64,000 nucleotides of DNA from the NCBI GenBank assembly GCA_016946835.1, contig JACVTC010000047.1, positions 124,001 to 188,000 of the forward strand, in the 5' to 3' direction. Shown here in pieces: positions 13,987 through 25,259 of the stretch. Under the pieces are notes generated by a model. The model did no database searches, was not told the origin of the DNA, and worked only from the letters and a program-made list of their open reading frames with translations. How positions within the stretch are numbered: the stretch's first letter is position 1; each line of letters begins with the position of its first letter. The position numbers and the translations under genes are program-made. The DNA is from Neocallimastix lanati (nom. inval.) (Eukaryota > Neocallimastigomycota > Neocallimastigomycetes > Neocallimastigales > Neocallimastigaceae).

Positions 13987-14425
13987 GCCATGTTGGTCCA
14001 GTCGGTTAGGACGATACAGGTCACTGTAGAGGGCGGGGTTCGAATCCTCGGCATGGCACCAAATAATCGGATGAGGTTTCTATCCTGGGATATCATGAGA
14101 CCACACGTGATGTCCATAAGGCTTTCCCTCAAATGATTATTTCACCCATCCCTGATACTACGCTTTGAATTGAAGCATAGACCTTGATGATTGTAAAATT
14201 TCCAATCGCCAATGATTACACCCACTAGGGAGGAGTTAATGGTTCCGTTCTGATGCTCGTGGTCATTAGAGATGTATGTAGGAACGTTAGGAATGCATCT
14301 CCGGGCAGTGTGTAACGACGATTGAGAGCGGCGAAGCTGATACAGTATGCCAATAACTCATCACCTTACAGTTAATTAATAACTGTATGGCCATATGGGA
14401 GATGGGTACCCATATGTGCATGTCT
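13987..14425 (+). mobile_element. tRNA-derived SINE, family 1, copy 1, with 14-bp target duplication
   Basis: The head (13987-14061) folds as a tRNA. It has a 7-bp acceptor stem (GCCATGT with GCATGGC), a D stem GTCC/GGAC, a T stem CGGGG/CCTCG, discriminator A and an encoded CCA. The RNA polymerase III A box (TGGTCCAGTCGG, 13994-14005) and B box (GGTTCGAATCC, 14037-14047) are intact. The anticodon arm is shortened to a 5-bp stem with a 4-base loop (GTCA), so it is not a functional tRNA gene. The 439-bp element is flanked by perfect 14-bp direct repeats, atgctattttcatg (13973-13986 and 14426-14439), and begins exactly at tRNA base 1. This is the signature of LINE-mediated insertion. Confidence 0.92.
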
Positions 14426-14762
14426 ATGCTATTTTCATGTTTTTATATTTAAAACAATTTTTTTTTTAAAAAAAAAAAAGCATATTTGTATTTCATTAAA
14501 TTTATAATATTAAATCTAATTAAATAAATAAAAAAAATAGCAAAATTATTGTTTTTTAATAATAGTAATAATAAAATTATAATAAATATAAATATAAATA
14601 ATATAAAAATAATTTTTTATATTTTAAAGGTGGAAAAAATAGAAAAAATTCAAATTTAAGGTTTCACAAATACTATATAATTCATAAATAAAATTTCTAA
14701 TATATAATATTCATATAAAATAAATTTAAAATCAAAGATAAAAAATTATTATAGAACATATA

Positions 14763-15169
14763 TAATGGGTACCCATCTCCCATTAGTGCCCCAACAGTTA
14801 TTACTGTAGATATGATGATATATGATGTACCAGTACAACGTCGCCGTTCACAACACGAAGTTACCTTTTTTCGTGGAGATGAATTCCTATGCATTCCTAC
14901 ATATATCTCCATTGACCATTAGCATCGGAACTAGAACCATTGACTCCTCTAGTCGGTGTAATCATTGATGTCTTGGAATTTGCCCGTCGTCCAACTCGTA
15001 TAAAATTAGCCTGGGACATCATCAAGGTCTGTGATTAAGTGGTAGTGTATCAGGATTGGGTGAATAAGCAGCCAATAGAAAGCCTTTTGGATTCCACTGT
15101 GGTTGCATGATACCCCAGGATAGAAAACCTCAATGTTTATTTTGTAGTGACCAACTGGACCAACATGAC
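14763..15169 (-). mobile_element. tRNA-derived SINE, family 1, inverted copy with deleted B box
   Basis: The reverse complement begins GTCATGTTGGTCCAG at 15169 and ends gggagatgggtacccatt at 14763, matching both ends of the copies at 13987 and 21357. The middle matches too (ccttgatgat, caatgattacaccgactag, tggtcaatggagatatatgtagga). The part that would carry the anticodon arm and the B box is missing after ttggtcacta, so pol III transcription is unlikely. It lies about 340 bp from copy 1 in opposite orientation, forming a large imperfect inverted repeat. No clear target duplication remains. Confidence 0.85.
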
Positions 15170-15409
15170 TTAAAAACCAAGGATAAAGAATTAGCATAAC
15201 CTTTAATAACTTTTAGGGAAATTATCATTGAATTCTTTTAAATAAAAACTAAATAAGAAACGTTCAAATAAAATTTAATTTGCTTTAATTATTTATGTTT
15301 TATGTAATAAAGATATCTAAATTTTTTCTCAAAATATATTGTATTAGCTATAAAATACAATTAATAAACTTTCACAAATGATATTCAGCATTTGCAATAA
15401 ATCAAGCCT

Positions 15410-15950
15410 CAAGATTTTTTGCGAATTCAATATAGGCTGATTTGAATGTAGGTATTCAAATATTAAAATACCTTAAAAATACAAAGAACTATTCAATTCA
15501 TTATAACGGAAAGAAAATTTTAAGAATTTATTGTGATGAGATTTCCTACTAATGAAATTAAAAGAAGATCCATCTCAGGATATATCTTTGCATTAGGAAA
15601 TAGTTCAATATCATGGAAATCAGAAAAATATAGCCTTATCAACCACAGAAGCCAAATTCTCAAGTTTAATAGAATGAAAAAAACAAGCTATATGGATTAA
15701 AATATTAATAAATGAAATATTCAAACGAATATTAAAATTAATATTAAAATAGATAATAAACCATGTAAGGATATAGCTGAAATTGAAAACAAAAAAGGAC
15801 GATGCAAATATATGAACATAAAATACAAATCTTTTCAAGATGAATTTTTAAAAATGAAATTAAATTAATACTCATTGATTCTTACTCAATGAAGGAAAAT
15901 CCATTAACCAAAAGTATTTCAGGACCCAAGCTCAAATAATGTACCGATTT
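15410..15950 (+). pseudogene. Copia RNase H fragment
   Basis: Shifted frames give ILKYLKNTKNYSIHY near 15455, then GYIFALGNSSISW near 15580, ALSTTEAKFSSL near 15635, QAIWIKILINEI near 15690 and KYMNIKYKSFQDEF near 15810. These are, in order, the connection, the RNase H core and the SKHIDIKYHF-type block of Copia polyproteins. Several stops and frameshifts make it dead. It differs in sequence from the Copia copy at 1041-2568. Confidence 0.75.
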
Positions 15951-16187
15951 CATCATGGAAATGTAGAAAATGCCAATGTTGGAATAATGATAAATAGAGT
16001 AATTATGTGTTCAATTAAATTGTATATTATACAACATTATTAAATGTAAAATATTTCAACTTGATAGTATCATGCAATGTATCATTAAATGTTACCAATA
16101 ATATTAGACTATTATAGAAAAATGATTATAAACAACATGTAATGACATATTCCTAAATGAATAGGTCTTTCTTAATGTAAAAGTAAT

Positions 16188-16223
16188 AAAATAAATAAAT
16201 AAATAAATAAATAAATAAATATA
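16188..16223. repeat. (AAAT)n tetranucleotide run
   Basis: About eight tandem aaat units precede a gene-free stretch that continues to about 18480. In that stretch, 16360-16425 (ataaaacaaatatgtgt then acatatttgtatatttaataataattatt) is repeated at 20382-20447. Poly(T) lies at 16890-16920. Confidence 0.6.
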
Positions 16224-16885
16224 TCATTGATTTCTGATTTTAAGTGTTATATTTAAAAAGTAATTATATATGTATTTTAATTTTTAAAATACGTTTTATC
16301 TACAAAAAAGAAAATAAATAGATAATAATTTTATTATATAATAATCATTAATATTAATATAAAACAAATATGTGTTTTAACATATTTGTATATTTAATAA
16401 TAATTATTAAATATTAAATTTATATCTTTTTGATAATTATTTTATTTTATTTTATTTCAATATGTATTATTATTATATTATAATAATTATAATACTTTAT
16501 TTCATATAAAATTTATATATTTCTATATATTAGAATATATAATTAATATATTACCTATTTCTTATTTTTCTAAATAAAAATTTTAATAATTTATAATGAT
16601 TTTTATAAAAACTACAACTAATAGAAGTTTTTTTTTTTTTTTTATAATTATCAATTATTTTAAAAATATTAAATTAATATTATATATTATATAACTAATA
16701 TAAATTTATATTATACGTCATTATTATTTATTTAATGTATATATTGTAAAGATTATTATAAATAATAATATACTAATATATAATAGGAATAATATATGTA
16801 TTAAATATACATAAATATTTCATATACATTAATATATAACATTTATATAAATATAAATATTAAATTTAAATGACCTTAGAAATAG

Positions 16886-16925
<40 letters not shown>

Positions 16926-17518
16926 ATAAAATATTGAATAATATTAAATTTTAGAATTAAATAAATACTATTTTAATATTCTAAATTACAATAATATTTT
17001 TTTATATTAATTTATTGTGAAGGCCTTTCTTTAACAGTTTTTAATGTATAAGTAATAATAAATAATAAAATCAAAAATGTTAACATTTTTATACATTTTT
17101 TTCTATTTATAAAATTTAATTATAAAAGCCAAAATTTATTATTATTTAATTATTTTTTTATTATATTATTTATTTAATTTCACATATGGCTAATGCTATT
17201 TGAAATTCGAAAATCGAATAATTATTACTAGTAAAAATTAAAATTTATTAATAATAATTTATTAATTTAATGTGTTTAATAATATATATAAATTAAGAAT
17301 GAAAAAAAAAAAAATTAACTTTTAAAATGATTCTTAAAAATTTCTTTATTATTGTAATATATAAATAGATAAAAAAAAAGAGAAAGAAAAAGGAATGATA
17401 TTATACAAACTATATGGCAAGAAAAATTAAAAAAATCAAATACTATAATAATTTATTTAATTATTAATAAAATTTAAAAATACGAAATTAGTATAAATTT
17501 GTCGAAATTTTAAAAATC

Positions 17519-17668
17519 TTAGTATTTTGGAAATAATATTTTGGAAATAATTTATTTGTTATTATGCTTTATTAAAAAAAAAAAAAAAAAAAAAAACTTA
17601 GTATAATAATCTAATGAAGCATAATAACAAATAAATTATTTCCAAAATATTTTTTCCAAAATACTAAG
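17519..17668. repeat. Near-perfect 56-bp inverted repeat (hairpin)
   Basis: Arm 17519-17574 and arm 17613-17668 are reverse complements with two mismatches in 56 bases. They are separated by 38 bases containing a poly(A) run and an extra cttagta. No coding sequence is present. It may be a tiny fold-back element or a source of hairpin RNA. Confidence 0.85.
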
Positions 17669-18506
17669 TTTTTTTTTTTTTTAAATTATCATCTATGCAT
17701 AAATTTAATTATATATGTATATTTATATACATATATTTTATATTCTCAAAATATCTAATATATATTAATATCATTAATTATTAAATAAACATAATCTTTT
17801 TTATTATTATTATTATTATTTTTTTTTGAAAGTTTATCATCTTTACTGGTCACATTGTTAATTATTATTTTTATTAAGATGATTTCAATAAAAGTTAATA
17901 GGTTTAAATGATAATAAATAAAAATTCATTAAATTTTATAAAATAATATAAATATAAAATAAATCAGAAATGCTTATATATTAATATAAAATTTTAATAT
18001 AAATAATATATAAGTAATATAATTATAAATATTTATGTTTTATTAAAAAATTAATAATAAATAAATAAGTTACATTTAAATGAAATATGCTTGAAATTAT
18101 TATTACATTATTTAATACACTAAGATGAGGATTATAATGTTTTAATAAATTAATTATATTAATTACTACTAAAAATCATATACTGATTATGATAAAATTT
18201 AAAATTTAAGAGAAAAAAAAAGCATTTAGAGAACTTTAGATGATTTAATTGTTAACTAATAATTATTCGTTACAATGCATATAAATGTATCAATAACATT
18301 TAATTTGTTTAACTCTCAAATATAACAACAACAACAACAACAATAATAATAATAATAAAAGGAATTAAAAAAATATTCGGATATAATTTAATTAATAGAA
18401 AGTTATATAATTAATTCATAATCTTTTTTCTCAAGTTCTTAAGAAAAATATTAGTTTTTTATAGAAAAAGATCATTATTAAGGAGAAAAATAAAATTTAA
18501 TAAATT

Positions 18507-19304
18507 ATGATTTACAATAACGCAGATTTAAATTATGAATTAGCAAAAAAATTTACCATATATAATTAGATTATGAATTAGCAAAAAAATTTACCATATA
18601 TAATTAGATTATGAATTAGCACACAAATCAAAATAGAACAAATAGAGGAAATGCATAAAGAAAATGAAGATATCCGCAAGCAGACTAAAAAGTGTGAAAT
18701 ATGCTTAGAAAAATTTTCTCTCCTAGATGGCACCAATTATTTTTTAAATTGTAATTGTGTTTTATATAATATATTTTTTGATAATATGGTAAAAGTAGCC
18801 ATAGAGAATAATTATTTACCTTAAAAATAGCCTAATTGAAATACCTCAATCCATCCTAACTATATCATAGACTCAATTAATAATGCAAATCCTGATTTAT
18901 TGAAAAAATATGAAAAATATTCAATTAATAATTTTTTAATGAATAATAATGATGAATTTTCTCCATGTCCTACACCTGGATGTGAATATATATTCTTCTT
19001 TCAACAAGGTGAATTCAATTTTTTATGTCCTATGTGTCATAAACATTATTGTTTAAATTGTAAAGATGAATGGCATAATGGTTTAACATGTCAACAATAT
19101 AAGGATAGTAGAGATGAGAAAAAATTAGATGATCAATTTTTCCAATTTGTTAAAGGAGCTAAATTTAAAATGTGTCCAAAATGTAAATACTGGGTAGAAA
19201 AAACTAGAGGATGTAATCATATGAGATGTAGATGCGGTGCAGATTTTTGCTATTTATGTGGAGACTTTATGAATATGAATACAAATCATACTTGTAGAAG
19301 ATAA
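18507..19304 (+). pseudogene. Broken RBR (RING-IBR-RING) ubiquitin ligase copy
   Basis: This is a paralogue of the intact gene at 25260-26306. The 5' part is damaged. The helical repeat units (DYELAKK) end in stops. RING1 has lost the equivalents of H170 and C173. A run of three stops (TAA, TAG, TGA; about 18822-18838) replaces V189 and the two zinc-binding Cys of the CPNC motif. From about 18853 to past the stop codon the DNA is identical to the other copy, so the IBR and RING2 codons (18900-19304, 134 codons) are intact. An ATG at 18900? is not present; a TTG opens that frame. No full ligase can be made from this locus. A truncated IBR-RING2 product cannot be excluded. Confidence 0.85.
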
Positions 19305-19332
19305 TAATTATTAATTTCTTCGTTTTATATAC

Positions 19333-19536
<204 letters not shown>

Positions 19537-19937
19537 CACATTAAAAAATTATTCATTTAAATAACAGTTTTCATATTAAAGTTATAATATTAAATTATTT
19601 ATAATATAGAAATTAAAAATAAAATAAAATGAAAAATAAAAAAATTATGGTTTATTTCATAATAAAAAATAAATACAGAAACATTTTTCCTCTTTTTATA
19701 ATAAAATTTATAATGAAATATTTACAATATTCACCGTATTTAATTGATATTTTATTGTATATCTCTTTTTTTTTTTTTTATTTCGTTTTATTTCATGTTA
19801 TTTTAAATAATAAAAACGCTTTTTTTTATTAAATAATAATATATATATAAAAAAAAAGAAAGAAAAAAAGAATTAAGCTCTCAATAAAATAAAAAAAAAT
19901 ATATAATATTTTTTTGCTTTCTATATATATTCTAATA

Positions 19938-21279
19938 TGTTAAAGTTTTGAGGTAATTTGGTCTTAACGATTAGGTCAAGATGCCAAATTATAGTAATTA
20001 ATTAATAATTTAATTTCACTCTTATTAAAAACATATTGTTATTAGTAAATTTTATAATTAAGTTTTTTTATTTAAAATATAAATTTTATTTAATCTTAAC
20101 AATATTTTATTACATTATTATTTTATATAATTATTACTATAATTCAAATTACAATAATCCTACAAAGGATTAATCAAAAGATTTAAACATGTATTTATAT
20201 AAAATAATTAATTATTAAAATATTAATTATTAATATGAATATGTAATAGTATTAATATAAGTTTGATATTGATAATATAAACTAAGATAATAATATAAAT
20301 ATTTAATATAAATAAAATATAAGAATCTAATATAACTAAATATTATATTTTATAATTAAAATATAATATGTAGAAATTGATATAAAACAAATATGTGTAG
20401 CAACATATTTGTATATTTAATAATAATTATTAAATTTTATATCTCTTTTGTCAATAATAATATTTGAAATAATTTCTTATTCATATATTATTCAATAATA
20501 TTTATATATATATTATTCATTATAATATGAAATATATTAAATATATTAAATTAAATAGTTAATTTCTTCTAAATATATATAATAAGAATATTATTATATA
20601 TATAATTTAACTATTCATATTTATTTTTAAAGTTTATATTAAAAATACATAATACTTCTATATATTATAATATATAATATAATGAAATAGTTTTAGTTAT
20701 TTTAATTATAATTAAATATATATAGTTGATATTATTTATTATAATCATATTTATTATATAATTATATTCTTATATATTTAACTTTATTATTCTTATTTTC
20801 ATTTTAAGAATTATATAGTTATATTTATTATATTTATTATTTTAATATATATTTATTATATATTATACTATACTCCGATATAATATATTTTAAATGTATA
20901 TTTATTATTATTAATAATTAAATTATTATAAAGATTCCTAATAACTACTCTTCTTGATTGTAGTTTAGAGAAGACCCTTGGTTAATTGGGTTTTTAAATT
21001 AAAATATATTAATAAAGGTTAATTAAATATAACGATACTATTAAAAATTAGTAGCACATAAAAGTCCCGCATATCAAAATTAATTTAATATGACAATCAC
21101 GTGTTTACATTATTTAATATATATTAATTTCAATATGTAAATAATATTTAGTCAATTAGTTGGCCTAGACTATTTCCTAAATATTTTAATAATAATTATT
21201 ATATTATTAATTATTAATATTGAAATTCAAAAAACTGAATTATTGAAATTGAAATTGAAATTCTGTTATTATCTTAACA
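19938..21279. mobile_element. LTR-like element with TAATA direct flanks, probably with a nested insertion
   Basis: It starts TGTTAAAG and ends ATCTTAACA. The five bases before (19933-19937) and after (21280-21284) are both taata. Several blocks are shared in order with the solo LTR at 7724-8449 (acaataatcctacaaagg, ggcctaga, and a ctgaattattgaaattg block near the end), so it looks like a related LTR. It is about 600 bp longer, and about 20380-20990 includes sequence also found at 16360 onward, suggesting a second repeat inserted into it. No protein-coding frame was seen. Confidence 0.45.
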
Positions 21280-21356
21280 TAATATAATTTTATTATTTTT
21301 TACTAATTCGAAAATAAAATGTTCTTGTATATATCAATAAATTTCATATTCTCATT

Positions 21357-21821
21357 GTCATGTTGGTCCAGTCGGTTAGGACGATACAGGTTACTGTAGA
21401 GGGCGGGGTTCGAATCCTCGGAATGGCATCAAATAATCGAATGAGGTTTCTATCCTAGGATATCATGAGACCATATGTGATATTCATAAGGCTTTCCCTC
21501 AAATGATTATTTCACCCAACACTAATACTACGCTTTGAATTGAAGCATAGACCTTGATGATTGTAATATTTCCAACCGCCAATGATTACCCCCACTAGGG
21601 AGGAGTTAATGATTCCGTTCAGATGCTCGTGGTCAATGGAGATATATGTAGGAACGTTAGGAAGGCATCTCCGTGTAGTGTGTAATGACGATTGAGAGCG
21701 GTGAAGCTGTTACAGTATTCCAATAACTCATCATCTTACAGTTAATAAATAACTGTATGGCCATATTGGGAGATGGGTACCCATTATGTGCAAGTCAATT
21801 TTTTTTTTTTTTTTTTTTTTT
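21357..21821 (+). mobile_element. tRNA-derived SINE, family 1, copy 2, with T-tail
   Basis: It is strongly similar to 13987-14425 along its whole length. The A box TGGTCCAGTCGG (21364-21375) and B box GGTTCGAATCC (21407-21417) are intact, and it has the same conserved end (gggagatgggtaccc). It ends in a poly(T) tract. Flanking direct repeats tttcatattctcatt (21342-21356) and tttcatactctcatt (21822-21836) differ at one base, a slightly aged 15-bp target duplication. The acceptor stem has mutated (GTCATGT against GAATGGC). Confidence 0.9.
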
Positions 21822-22918
21822 TTTCATACTCTCATTAAATTGTCCATTATTAATTTTACCATTGTATATGATAAATTATCAATGTATAAAGTTATAGTTG
21901 TTTTTTTTTATTAAATAGTATTACTATAATATTTTTCTTTAGCATGTTTATACACTTATAAATCAAACTTCTGTTATTGATAAAGCAACTGAATTTTTTA
22001 TTTTAAATGCTCAAAAAAACAATTTATTTTTTTTTTCTCAATAAAAATTATTACTTCTGATGTGGATTTTCTTTCCTGTTTATTACTCCAAAATCTACAT
22101 CAAATATCCATTAAAATCACCAGTATCATAAAGAAATTTTATAACCAATAGTATTATTTAAACATTTAAGAAAATTTAAAATTTTGTTTTATTAGATAAA
22201 AGCTAGTCAAGACATGTGCATTTAGAAGGATAAATGAAGCAAGAATAGATTTATAAATAGTTTTATCAAAAAAATTGATTATTTTTTGAAATAATATTTT
22301 CTTCAAAAGAAGGAATATTACATATTTTAATATTATTTATATTAAATCAATTGGGTATTATTAATTTGAAATTTCTTTTTTAATAAATATTTTTTATGGG
22401 TGATCTTACAAAGTAAAAATTTACAATTGTTAGGATTTATATTATTTATACTGTTACAAAAGCTAAATTTTATGTCTAACTCAGAATCCGAACTTGTATT
22501 TAGTTATAAATTAAAACAAGGGAAAATTTCAGATATGGTATACACATATAAAAAAATTTTTAGAAACACAGTACACTTAACATACGCACACACACACACA
22601 CAAAAAAAAAAAAAAAAAGAGAGAGAAATAACTTACTATTATCATATTTTATCATTTTTTTAAATAATAAAGTTAAACATTTTTGAATAACTCTATTTGG
22701 TAATCTTAAAATAATATAAGAAATTAAAATAGACTAGATAATACAAAATAATAAAATTAACATAATTAAATATTGAAAGTGCTTATATTATTATAAAATT
22801 AAAAATATAAATAGTACTAGTTTTTTTTTATTATTATTTCTACCTTAAAGATGTAATTTTTTAATAAAATAAAGAAATAATATTTAATAATATTTAATAA
22901 AAAAAAAAGAAGGAATGT

Positions 22919-23822
22919 GGTCCAAAACGCCAATTTTTTTTGAAATTATAATAAGCCATCTATTTATATGTGGCTTTTAAAATTTAATTTATAACGCCAT
23001 AAAATTTAATATAATTTTAAGTAAAAAAGAAATAAATGTATAAATAAATAAGTAAATAAATAAATAAGTAAATAAATAAATAAATAAAAATTAAAAAGGT
23101 CAATAAAAAATAAAATATTTTTATATAATTTTTTTTTTTTTGACAATCATGTTATAAGGAAAATGTTAAATAATTATTTTCCTTATAACCTTATTTTTAT
23201 ATATTTTATTATTAATCTATTGAAAAAAATTCTTGTCAATTTTTAAAATTTTAGAATATTTTTATGAAACATATTTATTTGGTTACGATATGAAAAGTTG
23301 GAATTATTATAATAATATTGAACATATAACTAATAATGCTTCAGAATCACTCAATAATTCTTTAAATAAACTATTTCCAATGAAACCAAATTTTTATGAA
23401 TTAACAAATAAATTAAAAGAACAGGAACATTTATCATATTATGATTACCAAATGAAAATAAAAGGAATTTGGAGAATGAAAAAAAAAATAAAAACAAAAA
23501 CTGTTGAAATTAATATCTTAATTGAAAAATACAAGAATAAAGAAGCCAAGTTAATTGATATTAAATATGATAGAAGTGATCTTACTAAATTGTGATTTGA
23601 ATGTTTAACTAATTTAAATAATATTTTATAAATATTATTTTATTTTTTTTTTGTAAAAAAATATTTATTTTTATCTAACCATTCTAATTTATTTAATTAT
23701 TCACTTAATAAATTTTAAGAAAAAAATTATAAATTAATAATACAACAAAATAGTATCATACAACTATTAATTTAAAAAGCCTCAAAATTTGATATATCAC
23801 GTGAAAATTGGCGTTTTGGACC
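22919..23822. mobile_element. TIR-bounded MULE deletion derivative (~900 bp)
   Basis: Perfect 19-bp terminal inverted repeats: GGTCCAAAACGCCAATTTT at 22919-22937 and its reverse complement at 23804-23822. The interior holds only the C-terminal part of a MULE transposase. It is therefore a non-autonomous deletion product of a Mutator-like DNA transposon. No convincing 8-10 bp target duplication is visible outside the TIRs. Confidence 0.8.
23233..23595 (+). pseudogene. MULE transposase C-terminal fragment
   Basis: An open stretch of about 120 codons contains SWNYYNN followed by TNNASESLNNSLNKLF and a basic helical tail. This is the conserved C-terminal TNN..E block of MULE transposases and aligns with the decayed copy at about 7014-7200. 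The catalytic DGTF and acidic blocks are absent, because only about 300 bp separate the left TIR from this frame. The frame is open without an ATG in the expected place. It is a remnant inside the TIR-bounded element, not a working transposase. Confidence 0.75.
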
Positions 23823-24631
23823 TCTCCCAAAAAAAAGTACTTAAAAATTCTTTTGTTAGGGGCATTAAATTACAAATCAAATTTAAATTTAAAAGTCATG
23901 TTCCGAAATGCAACTATCCCTATTTATAAAATGAATTTAAAACCTAACAATAAAAAAAAAATAGTATAACTTTAATTTTTATTAGAAATTATCATTGAAT
24001 TTTATAATATAATTTCAATATAAGAAATATTCAAATATTTTATATAAAAAAAGTGAAAGTAAAAGAAATATCTAATGAATGAAATTTTAGATATTTAATA
24101 ATTATTCTAATTTTTTTTTTTTTTTTTTTTCTAATTTTCTAAATAGTGTTTCCTACTGAAATTTTTAAAATTTCAGTAATATATAAAAAAAAAAAAAAAA
24201 AAAAACAGCTATACATAATACAAATAAAAGTAATTGTTCAGAAATATTATAATATTTATTATAAAATAATGAATTAAATTTTAATAATAGAAATTTAATT
24301 GAGATATTCGATATTCAATATTCAATATTAATGATTATTATTAAGTAATATAATATACAAAAATGTATATTTAATAATATTACTTTTATTAACTCTATAT
24401 TAAATAAGATATTTAAACTATAATAATTTCATATAGTATATTTAAAAGTTTACCAAAATTTAACAATATAAATTAAAAAAATACTTTCATAGTTTTTAAT
24501 TGTTCCGTCTTTTTTTTTTTTTATCATATAATATAAAAAAAATTTATTTGTATATTCTTATATATAATTAGTTATTAAGTTTTTAATAATGATTAATATT
24601 TAGACATATAATATGAATATAATATAATATA

Positions 24632-24690
24632 ATAAAAAATATTAAAAATATATGTAAAAATAATTTACATATATTTTTAATATTTTTTAT
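24632..24690. repeat. Perfect 27-bp inverted repeat with 5-base loop
   Basis: 24632-24658 and 24664-24690 are exact reverse complements separated by aataa. All but two base pairs are A/T. The role is unknown; in this composition short hairpins can arise easily, but 27 bp without mismatch is long. Confidence 0.7.
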
Positions 24691-25259
24691 AAAACTAGTG
24701 GTTAAATATTTATTATTAAATATTATTTTTTTACTAAAAGAATTATTAAAAGAATTGATTGGTTTTTTTATTTTTTTTAGTTTAGAGAATTACTGAATTA
24801 CTGAATTTTTATTTTTAATATTCATTGTTGTACAAAATGGAAAAGTGTTAATAACTTAAAAAATTATAAATTTAATATATACAATTTTTATATTTTTAAT
24901 AATATCCTAATATTGTAAGTAACAATAAGTATGTACAAATTTGAAGCATAGTTAAATACAAGTAAATGTTAAATATAAAACATATTTAAAATTTTATCTT
25001 AATAATTTTACAAATTAGATAGTGGATTAAATATTGATCTGTAGCATTTAATTTGTATAACATTTAATAATACAAAATTTTTATATTGGATTTTAATTAT
25101 ATTAAAAAGGGAATATAAAAAATGGACATAGTTTAATTAATAGAAAATTATATATATAAAGTAAATTTCGTCAAATTTATATCTTATTTCATTACTTAAG
25201 AAAAAGTTCATTTTAAGGAGAAAAAAAAATTTAATAAGAAAAATAAATTTTGATAAAAA

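Noticed and set aside
13987-14061. A functional tRNA gene
   Set aside because: Acceptor, D and T arms fold well, but the anticodon arm is too short, and the sequence is the head of a 439-bp SINE present in three copies.
22030-22120. Minus-strand GDFNGYL resembling a LINE endonuclease motif
   Set aside because: Too short, with stops directly after it; cannot be supported without an alignment.
22400-22663. 87-codon open frame
   Set aside because: It runs through a CA-repeat and a poly(A) tract and overlaps a dispersed repeat; the sequence is not protein-like.
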